From Pantoea allii (GTDB lineage Bacteria > Pseudomonadota > Gammaproteobacteria > Enterobacterales > Enterobacteriaceae): a stretch of DNA of 64,000 nt. The notes under the pieces were generated by a model, which had not been told where the DNA came from, did no database searches, and saw nothing but the letters and a program-made list of their open reading frames with translations. The translations under genes and the position numbers were made by a program. Below are positions 44,236-54,079 of this stretch, piece after piece (the stretch's first letter is position 1; each line of letters begins with the position of its first letter). The stretch spans positions 124,001-188,000 of the forward strand of contig NZ_NTMH01000011.1 of the NCBI RefSeq assembly GCF_002307475.1, written 5' to 3'.

Positions 44236-44670
44236 CTATCGGCTTAGTACGCTGACCCATTTCTGAGTGGCGTGTTCCAGTAACCCGTAAACCTCTTCAA
44301 AGGCCTCACGGCTTTTTCTGTACGGATCCGCTATTTCCTTCTGATTGAGCCAGTGCCCAAGCAGCATCGTTTTGCCGCGTGCAGCCGGATCGATGCGGTT
44401 AACCTGTTCAATATGGCGTTTTTCCATCACCAGAATCAGGTCATACTCCCGGCACAGGCTGGCCGTTAACTGCTGGGCCTCATGACCGTCCAGGGATAAC
44501 CCTTTTTCGGCCGCCACCTCAGTCGCGGTTTTATCCGCCGCATGACCGACCAGCGCGCCGAGTCCGGCAGATGCCACAGGAAGGTGCGGCAGCGCACGTT
44601 TGAACAGGCGCTCTCCTGTGGGAGAGCGGCAGATGTTGCCTACGCAGACGACTAACACGGACTTAATCAT
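44236..44670 (-). CDS. wzb: low-molecular-weight protein-tyrosine phosphatase (Wzb/AmsI)
   Basis: Wzb dephosphorylates the Tyr tail of Wzc. The 144 residues have the LMW-PTP P-loop VCVGNICRSPTGERL near the N-terminus and the general-acid DPY motif (IADPYRKS) near the C-terminus. It lies between wza and wzc with gaps of 9 and 12 bases. Confidence 0.96.
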   Translation of the reverse strand: MIKSVLVVCVGNICRSPTGERLFKRALPHLPVASAGLGALVGHAADKTATEVAAEKGLSLDGHEAQQLTASLCREYDLILVMEKRHIEQVNRIDPAARGKTMLLGHWLNQKEIADPYRKSREAFEEVYGLLEHATQKWVSVLSR

Positions 44671-44679
44671 GGCTAAACC

Positions 44680-45819
44680 TTAGTTCGACCAGTTGCGGAT
44701 GCGCTGTGCGGCCTGAGTCGCATCGTTAACACCGGCGATGGTTGGTATCAACTGCGATATCACACGGTTCCAACGCGTCAGCGGCGTCGAGGTTACGTAG
44801 ACGATATCGTAAGGTTCAAGTTGGAATTCGGTACCCATGACCATGGACGCCGCATCTTTGGTGTTTAACTGATAGATGTTGGCAATTTTGCTGCGGTCAG
44901 TGCCGCGAGTCGGTCGGATAACAAACACACCGGTCGCGTCAGAGGTGGTTTGATCCATGCCCGCCGCGTTACCCAGTGCTTCCGCCAGCGTCATGCCACT
45001 GCGATCCATTTTCAGGGTTGCCTGCTGTTTCACTTCACCCATCACAAAGACTTTCAGATCGTCATTGCGCGGCACATACAGAATGTCACCCGGATAAAGC
45101 AGATGGTTTTGGCTCAGATCGCCGTTCTGCATCAATGCCTGCAGCGAGACGCGCTGCTCACGACCGTTGTGAGTCAGAATGACATTACGCCAGTCTGCAT
45201 CCGCCGCTAAGCCACCTGCGGCGTTAATCGCATCCAGGACAGTGAGCGGGACGTTGGTAATGGGCTGCTGGCCTGAAGTGGTCACGGCGCCGGTCACATA
45301 GGTTTTCTGTGACTTGAACGAGGCGATGCTGACATCGACCTGAGGGCTTTCGATGTACTGCGCCAGACGACGCGCGACTTCATCACGCACCTCACCAACG
45401 GTACGGCCAGCTACACGGACTCTGCCAATGTAAGGATAGAAAATCGTGCCATCTGAATGTACCCAGTTACCGGTGTCGCTGGCGCTGCGGTACTGACCTG
45501 CGGGGGTGGTGAGCTCAGGGTGATCCCACACGGTGATGGTGAGCACGTCACCAATGCCGATGCGGTATTCGTAGTTCTGAATCTCGGTCTGGAGTGATGG
45601 ATTAGCCTGTGCCACCAGGGGCTTGGGACGCATTCTCTCCACCAGCGTTGGTGTTAACGGGTAAACGTTAACGTATTTGTCGATGTCAAAATTGTTGTCC
45701 TGCTGCTCAATGACATCTTTTCCCGAAGTGGACAAATTTTGCCCCGGCACGACGGTACAGCCGGCCATAAACGTGGCAGATACCAGAACAGGTATCATTT
45801 TCATTTTCATTGTAATCAT
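44680..45819 (-). CDS. wza: outer-membrane polysaccharide export lipoprotein Wza (AmsH)
   Basis: Wza forms the octameric outer-membrane channel for EPS export. The 379 residues carry a lipoprotein signal with Cys21 (FMAGC), the export domain [27 protein letters not shown]-like repeats ([25 protein letters not shown]), and a C-terminal amphipathic helix ending IRNWSN. Four Met codons occur in the first eight residues, so the exact start is uncertain. It is preceded by a 278-base gap after amsG that may contain its own promoter. Confidence 0.96.
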   Translation of the reverse strand: MITMKMKMIPVLVSATFMAGCTVVPGQNLSTSGKDVIEQQDNNFDIDKYVNVYPLTPTLVERMRPKPLVAQANPSLQTEIQNYEYRIGIGDVLTITVWDHPELTTPAGQYRSASDTGNWVHSDGTIFYPYIGRVRVAGRTVGEVRDEVARRLAQYIESPQVDVSIASFKSQKTYVTGAVTTSGQQPITNVPLTVLDAINAAGGLAADADWRNVILTHNGREQRVSLQALMQNGDLSQNHLLYPGDILYVPRNDDLKVFVMGEVKQQATLKMDRSGMTLAEALGNAAGMDQTTSDATGVFVIRPTRGTDRSKIANIYQLNTKDAASMVMGTEFQLEPYDIVYVTSTPLTRWNRVISQLIPTIAGVNDATQAAQRIRNWSN

Positions 45820-46097
45820 TTAGATCTTCGCTATCAGTTAATGTTTGATAGAGGCGAATACGCCGCTGTGTAAGCGCTCGAAAAATGTAAACTATCCTGA
45901 ATCAGGCCCTGAACATGTCGTTCATTATTCTTAGCTCCTGTCTTTTACCAATAACGCGCTTTACCCGTGACGGATTAAAGCAAAGCAGAACATTTCTGTT
46001 TATCAATGCCGTACCGCTTTTTTTTAGAAAAACCTGCCAGCCGGGCACCTGAAAAAGGCTGCTATCAGAGCATGGCTGACAGAGTTTTTTTCTGCGG
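45820..46097 (-). other. gap between amsG and wza, no gene
   Basis: These 278 bases contain no credible coding frame. An imperfect minus-strand sequence CTAAGAATAATGAAC (45922-45936) matches only the left half of an RcsAB box. No strong hairpin with a T-run was found. A second promoter for wza is possible but not shown. Confidence 0.5.
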
Positions 46098-47531
46098 CTA
46101 GTAAGCACCATCACGTTTAAGTACGACACCAACGGTTTTGAACAAAATCGCAATGTCGTTCCACAGAGACCAGTTTTTTACATACCATGAGTCGAAATAG
46201 ACTCGCGTTTCATAATCTACATCGTTGCGCCCACTGACCTGCCACAAGCCTGTCATGCCCGGTTTGGCCATCAGGTAGTAATCGACATCGCCAGCATAGC
46301 GAGCCAGTTCATCTTCAATCACCGGACGCGGTCCGACCAGGCTCATATCGCCACGCACGACGTTCCACAACTGCGGCAGTTCATCAAGGCTGGTTTTACG
46401 AATAAAGTGCCCGACTTTAGTAATACGTGGATCGTTCTTGAGTTTGAAATCTTTGTCCCATTCAGCGCGGGCAATCGGGTCCGTGCGTAAGACTTCCTCC
46501 AGCACTTCCTTCGAGTTAATCACCATCGAACGGAACTTGAGGCATTTGAACTTACGACCGTTTAAACCTACGCGCTCGTGACCATAAATTGGCGGCCCAC
46601 CGTCGCGTCCGACCAGGAAGCCCAGCACCAGCAGAGCCGGTAGCAGCATCAGGATGATCGACAGTGCACCGAAAATATCGAAGGTGCGTTTCAGGAAACG
46701 TGAGGTACGTTTTGCCAGGTTATTCTGAACACGCAGAATCATGACTTCATGGCTGAAGATGTAGGCCATGTCGGTGCCGTAAAGCGGCACACCGCGAAGC
46801 GTCGGGATCACTGACACAGAACGGCAGTTATGCATGGCCAGGGATTTCAGCCACATGTCGCGGTGCTGACTTTGCTCGAACTCAACCGCAACAATAAACT
46901 GCGTTTCACTGTTCGTCAGATTCCACAGCGCTTGCTCATCGCGCAGCACCGGGATACCTGAAATTAACTCCTGCGGGCAGGAACCGTCCACGTCATAGAA
47001 GGCAATCACGTCGAAGCCCATGACTTCTTCGCTCTGCAAAGCCTGCCAGGCTTCCTGGGCGTTTTTATTGCTACCGATGATAATGGTCTGCTTTTTCCAC
47101 AAGCCGTATTTATTCAGCAGGCGTTTAGACAGCGAACGGCAGACCGGAATGATCACCAGCGTAATAAGCCAGGTCAGCAACCAGACAAAACGTGACATCT
47201 GCCATTGTGACAAGGCCGTGATCGACAGTTCAATGACGGAGAAAATGAGAATGGTACGAAAAATTTCTTTTAATTCGAACCAAAAAGGTTTGCGATAGGT
47301 GTAATGACGCAGCCTGACCCAGAACCAGAACACGCAAATTACAGACAGGCAGATGTGTGTAGCAACTTTTAAATTTAATTCCCGATCAGACATATCCGAC
47401 AACAGTGAAGGAGATGTCATATTAATTAGCATCATCGCGATAAATAATGCCGCGTTGAAACATATTAAATCAGAACAAGCCAATAATAATTTGGTGATAA
47501 GACTTTTAAACGTAAATTCGTTATCGCGCAT
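46098..47531 (-). CDS. amsG: undecaprenyl-phosphate galactose-1-phosphate transferase (AmsG/WceG, WbaP type)
   Basis: AmsG starts EPS assembly by transferring a hexose-1-phosphate, galactose in this family, to undecaprenyl phosphate. The 477 residues have four N-terminal spans (about 13-130), a central cytoplasmic domain, a fifth hydrophobic stretch (about 285-310), and the catalytic core. The core has GLNGRKFKCLKFRSM, KNDPRITKVGHFIRKTSLDELPQ and GDMSLVGPRPV, ending KRDGAY as in WbaP. It is the first gene of the EPS operon. Confidence 0.93.
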   Translation of the reverse strand: MRDNEFTFKSLITKLLLACSDLICFNAALFIAMMLINMTSPSLLSDMSDRELNLKVATHICLSVICVFWFWVRLRHYTYRKPFWFELKEIFRTILIFSVIELSITALSQWQMSRFVWLLTWLITLVIIPVCRSLSKRLLNKYGLWKKQTIIIGSNKNAQEAWQALQSEEVMGFDVIAFYDVDGSCPQELISGIPVLRDEQALWNLTNSETQFIVAVEFEQSQHRDMWLKSLAMHNCRSVSVIPTLRGVPLYGTDMAYIFSHEVMILRVQNNLAKRTSRFLKRTFDIFGALSIILMLLPALLVLGFLVGRDGGPPIYGHERVGLNGRKFKCLKFRSMVINSKEVLEEVLRTDPIARAEWDKDFKLKNDPRITKVGHFIRKTSLDELPQLWNVVRGDMSLVGPRPVIEDELARYAGDVDYYLMAKPGMTGLWQVSGRNDVDYETRVYFDSWYVKNWSLWNDIAILFKTVGVVLKRDGAY

Positions 47532-47541
47532 ATTTAACTCT

Positions 47542-47634
47542 TTATTTTATTTCCTTAACCCACCACACCAGACTCTTAAGCGACCAGCATTGTCCCTTAA
47601 GCCCGAGCGTTTCTGAGGGGAGCTCCTGCGGCAT
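47542..47634 (-). CDS. possible 30-residue leader peptide before amsG
   Basis: An ATG at 47634 opens 30 codons ending in TAA at 47542, ten bases before the amsG ATG. The C-terminal part is rich in Trp and Lys (CWSLKSLVWWVKEIK). The frame lies between the JUMPstart and amsG, where a leader peptide could affect ribosome loading. No good ribosome site precedes it and no homolog is recognised, so it may be chance. Confidence 0.3.
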   Translation of the reverse strand: MPQELPSETLGLKGQCWSLKSLVWWVKEIK

Positions 47635-47748
47635 TTACGCCATTGTCATTGACTATGAAACCAATAATACCGTACTCAATACCAACAGATTACTCTGACT
47701 TTATCAGCAACATGCTGATTAAATATCAAACCGAAGCGGCGACTCAGA

Positions 47749-47787
47749 CACGCTACCGCCCTTGGCTGTCGCTGCCAATACCGCCCT
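47749..47787 (-). promoter_or_regulatory. JUMPstart element with ops site (EPS operon)
   Basis: On the minus strand the element ends GCCAAGGGCGGTAGCGTG, with the ops core GGCGGTAGCGTG at 47749-47760. It matches the O-antigen JUMPstart at 28720 in the last 12 bases. RfaH recruitment is expected. It lies 217 bases upstream of amsG. Confidence 0.92.
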
Positions 47788-48072
47788 GATTGCCACTGTT
47801 TTTCGCTGCACCGCGTGCGATTGCGCACAAAACATCCTTGTGCAGAATGCGTTGACATTCCGCTACATACCATGACGGATTATCGCGCAAATTACAGATT
47901 CAGGCGCAGGCGTTGACTAACTCGTTGCTATACTAGTTATTACTGGCATGTTTACAAGTAGACCCCGCCATCCCTGGACTATTTTAGGAAAAAGACTACC
48001 AGTAATAAGTATTGAACCCGCCCATTTTCGGCTTTGAGGTGGAAAAAAATCAGATTTATTCCATGTTGGCAC

Positions 48073-48086
48073 CAGGAATAATCGCA
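48073..48086 (-). promoter_or_regulatory. candidate RcsAB box
   Basis: The minus-strand sequence TGCGATTATTCCTG agrees with the remembered RcsAB consensus TRVGAAWAWTSYGR at 12 of 14 positions. It lies 542-555 bases upstream of the amsG ATG. The P. stewartii cpsA (amsG homolog) RcsA/RcsB site was, as I recall, mapped to about -555 to -525, the same distance. Confidence 0.55.
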
Positions 48087-48308
48087 TAAGAAATTCCTCT
48101 GAATGAGAAATGCGGTGACATTAATCTGCAACCTTTTTCCGCTACTGTCGTCCCCGCATTAATCAATCTGCTGAAGAATCATCCTGTAATTAATGTATGC
48201 GGTATTCAATTAAATCGTAAAGAACCTGTAAGGTCGCTATTTGTCCCCTGGCCCTCTCTCCACTATCATCAGATAAAGCTTATTTTTAGACATTCAGGTG
48301 AATAAAGC

Positions 48309-49874
48309 ATGTTGGAGGTAATGGCCGACCCCGCGTTATGGGCAGGTTTAGTCACGCTAATCGTTCTTGAACTGGTACTGGGCATCGATAACCTGGTATT
48401 TATCGCCATTCTGGTCGAAAAGCTTCCCGCCGCGTCGCGCGATCGGGCCCGGGTTATTGGCCTGCTGATGGCGTTGGTCTGCCGACTGCTGCTGCTGGCA
48501 TCTCTTTCCTGGCTGGTAACACTGACCCAGCCATTGATGACGCTGGCTAATCACGCCTTTAGCGCCCGTGACCTGTTACTGCTGTTCGGTGGACTGTTTT
48601 TATTGTTTAAAGCGACAACAGAACTGAACGAAAGACTAGAAGGTAGCGATGACGACAACGCTCAACAAAAAGGCGGCGCTAAATTCTGGCCAGTAGTGGC
48701 ACAAATTGTGGTGCTGGACGCGATATTTTCGCTGGATGCGGTGATCACGGCTGTCGGTATGGTAAACGATTTGCCCGTGATGATGGTCGCGGTTACCGTC
48801 GCCATTTTATTGATGTTGCTGGCCAGTAAGCCCCTTACCCGCTTCGTCAACAGTCACCCGTCCATCGTTATCCTGTGCCTGAGTTTTTTGCTGATGATTG
48901 GCTTTAGTCTGGTGGCGGAAGGGTTTGGCTTTGCCATTCCGAAAGGCTATCTCTATGCCGCCATTGGTTTCTCGGTGCTTATTGAAGCCCTGAACCAGCT
49001 TGCGCAGTTTAACCGTCGCAAGGTGCTGTCTGCCGGTCGTCCGTTACGGCAGCGTACCGCCGAAGCGGTTTTACGCCTGTTACGCGGCGAAGCCGAACGG
49101 GCAGAACTGGATGCAAAAACGTCGTCGATGCTTGCCGATGGCGATTCAGTCGCGCTGTTCAATCGTCAGGAGCGCGTGATGATCGCCAGAGTCATGGGGC
49201 TTGGGCAACGTCACGTAAACAGCATTATGACGACGCGCCACGATGTTCAGCATATTGACTTAAGTGACGATCCGGCCGTCATTATGGCGAATCTCGACAG
49301 TAATCAGCATACGCGCATCGTTATCACGGATAACGGCAACGAGCCGCTCGGTATTGTGCATGTTAACGATTTGCTGCATCAGTCACTGCACCACCATTCA
49401 CTCGATTTACGCAGTCTGATCCGCCAGCCGCTGGTGTTTCATGAACGCATCACCCTGTTACAGGCGCTGGAGCTGTTTCGTCAGGGGCACACGCACTTTG
49501 CTTTTGTCGTTGATGAGTTTGGTTCTGTGGAAGGCGTTGTCACCTTGAGCGATTTGATGGAAACCATCGCCGGGAGTCTGCCCAATGAGGCAGGTGAGAC
49601 CGATGCGCGCTATGACATTCAGCCTAACGGTGCGGGCGGCTGGATTGCCAATGGCCAAATGCCGTTAGAAGACCTGGCAATGTATGTCACCTTGCCGCTG
49701 GACGACAAACGGAATTATCACACGCTTGCCGGGCTGGTGATGGATCGACTGCAGACGATCCCGCAGGAAGGCGAAGAGATCGCACTCGGCGATTACCGGT
49801 TACGCACCCTGCAGGTTGAACACCACCGGATTCAGAAGGTAGAAATCCTGCCGAACCCCGACGCGCCGCACTGA
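48309..49874 (+). CDS. yegH: TerC-family membrane protein with CBS and CorC domains (YegH)
   Basis: The 521 residues comprise a TerC/YoaE-type membrane domain (about 1-245, seven spans, with [14 protein letters not shown] and [14 protein letters not shown] carrying intramembrane Asp residues). A CBS-domain pair (about 300-420) follows, then a CorC/HlyC-type C-terminal domain (about 435-515). The family is thought to handle metal ions, but YegH function is not established. An ATG six codons in is an alternative start. It flanks the EPS cluster as yegH flanks wza in E. coli. Confidence 0.93.
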   Translation: MLEVMADPALWAGLVTLIVLELVLGIDNLVFIAILVEKLPAASRDRARVIGLLMALVCRLLLLASLSWLVTLTQPLMTLANHAFSARDLLLLFGGLFLLFKATTELNERLEGSDDDNAQQKGGAKFWPVVAQIVVLDAIFSLDAVITAVGMVNDLPVMMVAVTVAILLMLLASKPLTRFVNSHPSIVILCLSFLLMIGFSLVAEGFGFAIPKGYLYAAIGFSVLIEALNQLAQFNRRKVLSAGRPLRQRTAEAVLRLLRGEAERAELDAKTSSMLADGDSVALFNRQERVMIARVMGLGQRHVNSIMTTRHDVQHIDLSDDPAVIMANLDSNQHTRIVITDNGNEPLGIVHVNDLLHQSLHHHSLDLRSLIRQPLVFHERITLLQALELFRQGHTHFAFVVDEFGSVEGVVTLSDLMETIAGSLPNEAGETDARYDIQPNGAGGWIANGQMPLEDLAMYVTLPLDDKRNYHTLAGLVMDRLQTIPQEGEEIALGDYRLRTLQVEHHRIQKVEILPNPDAPH

Positions 49875-49884
49875 TGCAGCGCCT

Positions 49885-51699
49885 TTATGGGCGCGGCGAA
49901 TCCTGGCGGCTGTCTTTGGTCTGCTGACGATCGAGCCACTGATTCAGACGCGATTTAGCCTCGTTTTGCAACTTATCACGGAGCACGTCGTCAACCGGCA
50001 GCGTATATTGTGGATTATCCCAGCTGCCGTAGATACGAAACGGGATCGCCTGGCTGGAGAGCGCTGCAACCAGTTTTTCATCACCCTGCCAGCCACTCAG
50101 CGTCAGGCCCAGCGTCACGTCTAACTGTTGCTGCACCATATTGACACTGCCGTCACCCCGTAATGCCAGTTGCTTACTGGTACCGTTAAGATGGCTAAAG
50201 GTGAGTAGCCCTTTTTTCAGCGCAAGCTGGCCACTAATGTCGTCGATGCCCTGCCCTGATGCCTGATCGTCACTGCTGATACGGTCGCTGACGCGTGCGA
50301 CGGCGCGACGCACCATCTGCTGCAAGTCAATTTGTGCCAGCTTGAGGTGGCTCACACGGATATCCGCTTTGCCCTGCCAGCTGCGTTTCGCATCCTCAAG
50401 GGTAAGGTTATCACCCGCCAAATCACCGTTGAGATCCACCGTTCCCTGTAGCGACTGCGGCAAGGCAAGCGCCTTTAACAAGGGCTGGATATCAACCTGG
50501 TTCAGCACCGGCTTAAAGCTGACATAAGTAACGGGTTGACGAATATCAATGCTGCCAGGAACAGAGAAACTGCCCTGCCCTACTGAGCCAGACAGCGTAC
50601 GCAGTGTCATCAAGCCCTGTTGGTTAACCGCATCCACAGCGAATTTGGTGAGGCTAAGACCTCGCCACACCGCCTTATCCGCCTGCAGTTTGACATCCAG
50701 ATCGATATCGTTGAGCGGCGAGTCCGCATTCGTGGGTTCGCGCTGATCGGCAATCACTGGCGCAGGGGCGATCTGGCTGCTTTGCCCACTCACCTGCTGG
50801 GTCAGTGATGAGATAAAAAGCAGGTTGTCCATATCGAGTGAAGTGGCATGAAGGTCCAGCGCCAGTTGTTGCGGTGGCGTGAGGTTGCCTTGCGCGTTGC
50901 CGCTGAGAACGCTGTCGTTGGCGTTAAGCTTCAGGTCGGTGACGGCAAAGGTATTCCTGTCGGCATTCCAGCGTCCCTGAAAACTCAGCGTACCTTTAAT
51001 GCCCTGCGGCGGCAGGCTGGCACCAGACAGATCGTAATCCAGCTGATCGAGCTGACCGCTTAACTGATGAGGATACTGTGATTTGTCCAGCCGGCCTTTC
51101 AGATTGACTAGCGCCGTGCGCTGGTTGCGCGTCAGGCTGGTATTCAGCGTGATCGTTGCCACGCTGGACTGATCCTGCTCCATATCCAGATTCAGATTGC
51201 GGAAGGTGAACGCATCACCGCCGGGCTGTTGCCAGATAAACAGGCTGTCCGACAGCTGAAGCTTGTCGATATCGAATGACCAGCGGGCAGAAGAGGTCGG
51301 CTCGGTATTGTGCGGGCCGCGCGGCGCATCCTGCGGGGCCTGTGCGGCACTGTCAGGTGTCACCCGCACCACGGCATTTTTCAGCATCACCTGGCTGACG
51401 CTCAACTGATGCGACAATAAAGGCAGGAGGTTTACATCCAGGCGCATGTTGTCTGCAGAAACGACGGGCTGCGACGCACCGGGCGCCGTCAGACTCATAC
51501 GACCGGCAAGAATGCTGAGTTTTGGCCAGACATGCCAGCGCAAATCGCCGTTGATGGTAAGTTGATAACCGCTGCGCTGTTCGACCTGTTGTACCATGTA
51601 GCTACGAAAGTCGTTGGGATTGACCAGCAAAACCAGCGCGGTCAAGCCTGCTACGACCACCACCAGTAAGATGGCCAGCGTGGTTATCACTCTTCTCAT
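49885..51699 (-). CDS. asmA: AsmA-family outer-membrane assembly protein
   Basis: AsmA is an inner-membrane-anchored periplasmic protein of 604 residues. The family bridges the envelope and affects phospholipid and outer-membrane protein balance. An N-terminal span (about 5-27) is followed by VNPNDFRSYMVQQVEQRSGYQL and LRWHVWPKLSILAGRMSLTAPGASQPV, both highly typical. ATG 51699 is used, with a GTG one codon earlier. It is convergent with yegH (ten-base gap) and follows dcd. Confidence 0.95.
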   Translation of the reverse strand: MRRVITTLAILLVVVVAGLTALVLLVNPNDFRSYMVQQVEQRSGYQLTINGDLRWHVWPKLSILAGRMSLTAPGASQPVVSADNMRLDVNLLPLLSHQLSVSQVMLKNAVVRVTPDSAAQAPQDAPRGPHNTEPTSSARWSFDIDKLQLSDSLFIWQQPGGDAFTFRNLNLDMEQDQSSVATITLNTSLTRNQRTALVNLKGRLDKSQYPHQLSGQLDQLDYDLSGASLPPQGIKGTLSFQGRWNADRNTFAVTDLKLNANDSVLSGNAQGNLTPPQQLALDLHATSLDMDNLLFISSLTQQVSGQSSQIAPAPVIADQREPTNADSPLNDIDLDVKLQADKAVWRGLSLTKFAVDAVNQQGLMTLRTLSGSVGQGSFSVPGSIDIRQPVTYVSFKPVLNQVDIQPLLKALALPQSLQGTVDLNGDLAGDNLTLEDAKRSWQGKADIRVSHLKLAQIDLQQMVRRAVARVSDRISSDDQASGQGIDDISGQLALKKGLLTFSHLNGTSKQLALRGDGSVNMVQQQLDVTLGLTLSGWQGDEKLVAALSSQAIPFRIYGSWDNPQYTLPVDDVLRDKLQNEAKSRLNQWLDRQQTKDSRQDSPRP

Positions 51700-51713
51700 C
51701 ACATCCTCATGAA

Positions 51714-52295
51714 TTAGTCTTTATCGATACGACTGGCATCAGCACCCTGCTGGCCTCGATATTTCGCGTTCTCACGGCGATTATAAGGGCGCGCGGCTGG
51801 CCCGGAAAGCGGCTCAAAGCTTAGGGCACCAATCAGCATTCCGGGGCGCAGCGCCAGGGGCAGTTTGCCCGAATTATAGAACTCCAGCACGATACGGCCC
51901 TGCCAGCCTGGATCGATACGGTGCGCGGTCACATGGACCATCAAACCCAGGCGCGCCAGCGAGGAGCGTCCGTCCAGCCAGCCTACGAGGTCGTCAGGAA
52001 TGGTGACGGATTCCAGCGTTACCGCCAGAGCCAGCTCTCCTGGATGCAGGAAGAACGCCTCGCCTTCGGGGAGAACGATCTCATCGCTCATCACGCGATC
52101 GAGCGCGGCACTCACTTCGTCCTTCGGGCCACTCAGGTCGATAAAGGCAGCGGTATGTCCACTGAAAGTACGGAACTGATTGCCTAAACGGACGTCAACC
52201 GTTGCACCATTGATACGTTCTACGGGTGGCCGCGGCGTAATCGCCAGTTTTCCGCTATCAAGCCAGGCTTCAATATCGCGGTCGCATAATCTCAT
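51714..52295 (-). CDS. dcd: dCTP deaminase
   Basis: Dcd converts dCTP to dUTP and ammonia in thymidylate synthesis. It has 193 residues, the usual length. [43 protein letters not shown] with the catalytic Glu region (IVLEFYNSG), and [12 protein letters not shown] are family hallmarks. It lies between udk and asmA as in E. coli. Confidence 0.97.
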   Translation of the reverse strand: MRLCDRDIEAWLDSGKLAITPRPPVERINGATVDVRLGNQFRTFSGHTAAFIDLSGPKDEVSAALDRVMSDEIVLPEGEAFFLHPGELALAVTLESVTIPDDLVGWLDGRSSLARLGLMVHVTAHRIDPGWQGRIVLEFYNSGKLPLALRPGMLIGALSFEPLSGPAARPYNRRENAKYRGQQGADASRIDKD

Positions 52296-52379
52296 TGCGG
52301 TAACTCCATGAAGTAAGTGTAGCGAACAGGGCGCATCTGTGCTGTTAACCTGTTCGCGCCACGTCCTTTGAGACGTAAA

Positions 52380-53021
52380 CTACTCGAAGAACTGGTTAAT
52401 CTTGGCCTTGAGGATATCAATGGCGATACGGTTTTTACCCCCGCGCGGCACAATAATATCTGCATATTGTTTGGAGGGTTCAATGAACTGCAGAAACATA
52501 GGGCGAACCGTTTTCTGGTACTGGCTCATCACGGAGTCCATTGAACGACCACGTTCATTCACATCACGCTTCATACGACGCATCAGACAAATGTCGAGCG
52601 GCGTATCCACAAAGATGGAGAAATTCAGTTCCTGACGCAGGCGCGCATCGGTCAACAGTAAAATGCCTTCAAGGATGATGACTTTTTTAGGCTTAATTTG
52701 CAGCGTTTCTTTCGTACGAGTGTGCTCGACATAGCTGTACACGGGTAACTCAATGTCCTGTCCTGCTTTTACCGCACGCAAATGCTGTAATAACAAATCA
52801 TGATCCATCGCGCTGGGATGGTCATAATTGGTTTTAACCCTCTCTTCCATGGTGAGGTGACTTTGATCTTTGTAATACGCATCTTCAGGAATAACGCCGA
52901 TATGTTCATCGCCCACCTGGTCGCGGATTTCACGATAGAGAGTACTGGCGATTAAACTTTTACCGGATGCGGATGCACCTGCAATGCCAACGATCACGCA
53001 CTGATGAGACTTGTCAGTCAT
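52380..53021 (-). CDS. udk: uridine/cytidine kinase
   Basis: Udk phosphorylates uridine and cytidine in pyrimidine salvage. The 213 residues have the P-loop [11 protein letters not shown] near the N-terminus, [21 protein letters not shown] and [13 protein letters not shown]. It is the first gene of the udk-dcd-asmA set. The 279-base divergent gap to the PAP2 gene shows no coding frame of note. Confidence 0.97.
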   Translation of the reverse strand: MTDKSHQCVIVGIAGASASGKSLIASTLYREIRDQVGDEHIGVIPEDAYYKDQSHLTMEERVKTNYDHPSAMDHDLLLQHLRAVKAGQDIELPVYSYVEHTRTKETLQIKPKKVIILEGILLLTDARLRQELNFSIFVDTPLDICLMRRMKRDVNERGRSMDSVMSQYQKTVRPMFLQFIEPSKQYADIIVPRGGKNRIAIDILKAKINQFFE

Positions 53022-53300
53022 ACTTTTAAAAACCTGATACTGGAGCCAGAAACTGTGCGCAAACTGCGCACCCAGTTAATGGGGCTGAACGGAGAGGGTG
53101 AGTTGGCGCTAAGTATAGGGATTTCGGCCTTTTGATGCCAGAGAAATGGCATTCTCCCTTTTCAGACTTTCCCCTTTTAACCTAACGGGTTTCACCGATA
53201 AACTAGCAGCACAAAACAGAATGACGACGCACAGCACCTGTCGGGCCTGATATGGCTGATGAATAAGGGCGTTTTGCCCGAAGAAGAATAAAGGAAGACT

Positions 53301-53915
53301 ATGCTCTGGAAGACCCTCACCTATTTTGGTGACAGTATGTTGTTGATTCCCACGGCGGTGATTATTGCACTGATTTTGCCGTGGAAAAGCGATAACCGCC
53401 GCACCGTATGGTACTGGATCATGGCGTTTGGTTTAGCCGGGTTGGTTGTCAGCGTGTCCAAAATACTGTTTCTTGGTTTTGGTATCGGTAGCGCCCGCTT
53501 TAACTTCACCGGGTTTAGCGGTCACAGCGCCATGTCCGCTACCCTGTGGCCAGTGATGCTTTGGTTAATATCTGGGCGCTGGTCAAGCCGGTGGCGCGTC
53601 TTTGCCATTGGTGTGGGCTATGTCATTCCATTGATGGTAGGTCTGTCACGACTGGTCATTCATGCCCATTCCATTAGTGAGGTACTGACCGGGCTGTTGC
53701 TGGGCTTTACGCTCAGTACCGCGTTTTTATTGTCGCAACGGCAAACGGCGCTGAAGGGCTTTAGCTGGCCACAAATTGCCGCGGCGCTCCTGGTCCCGGT
53801 ACTGCTGCTGGGGCACGGCCGGATAGCCACAACACAACAGTTTCTGGAGCAGTTTTCTGCCCGTCTGGCTGGCATGGAAAAACCTTATACAAGGGCAGAT
53901 CTTTTCCGCGACTGA
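53301..53915 (+). CDS. PAP2-superfamily membrane phosphatase
   Basis: A 204-residue membrane protein with about six spans. Phosphatase motif C2 appears as GFSGHSAMSAT and C3 as GLSRLVIHAHSISE, with Glu in place of the usual final Asp; motif C1 is degenerate. The ATG at 53301 follows AAGGAAG. Members act on undecaprenyl pyrophosphate or other lipid phosphates, so recycling of the polysaccharide carrier lipid is possible given the two Und-P-dependent clusters nearby, but this is inference. It is not present between udk and dgcE in E. coli as I recall. Confidence 0.8.
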   Translation: MLWKTLTYFGDSMLLIPTAVIIALILPWKSDNRRTVWYWIMAFGLAGLVVSVSKILFLGFGIGSARFNFTGFSGHSAMSATLWPVMLWLISGRWSSRWRVFAIGVGYVIPLMVGLSRLVIHAHSISEVLTGLLLGFTLSTAFLLSQRQTALKGFSWPQIAAALLVPVLLLGHGRIATTQQFLEQFSARLAGMEKPYTRADLFRD

Positions 53916-53920
53916 TAAAC

Positions 53921-53950
53921 TGAATGGCGCGTGCTGGCGCGCGCCATTCA
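53921..53950. terminator. hairpin after the PAP2 gene, possible terminator
   Basis: A perfect 11-bp stem TGAATGGCGCG / CGCGCCATTCA (53921-53931, 53940-53950) lies just after the stop. There is no T-run, so intrinsic termination is doubtful. Confidence 0.35.
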
Positions 53951-54079
53951 ATCCAACGAATACCGCAATTTAATGATTTCCCCCCTGTTTTTTCTACCAA
54001 ATGTGCTAGCATTCTTCCAATAACAATGGCTCGCGCACTGCATCCCATTGCACTATCTTGCTCCCTGCTGGATCGATAA

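Larger units (their letters stand above)
47532..48308 (-). other. long EPS operon leader / yegH-amsG intergenic region
   Basis: This 777-base region holds no standard gene. On the minus strand, in order toward amsG, I see an RcsAB-box candidate (48073-48086), a weak promoter candidate TTGTAA-16-TAGTAT (47930-47957), a JUMPstart (47749-47787), and a small leader frame (47542-47634). The plus-strand side must also contain the yegH promoter, which I could not place. Confidence 0.6.

Noticed and set aside
45922..45936. RcsAB-box-like CTAAGAATAATGAAC before wza
   Set aside because: Only the left half matches; the TCCTA-like half is missing.
45902..46153. Minus-strand frame of 83 codons between amsG and wza
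   Set aside because: It overlaps the amsG 3' end in another frame, has no ribosome site and no recognisable feature.
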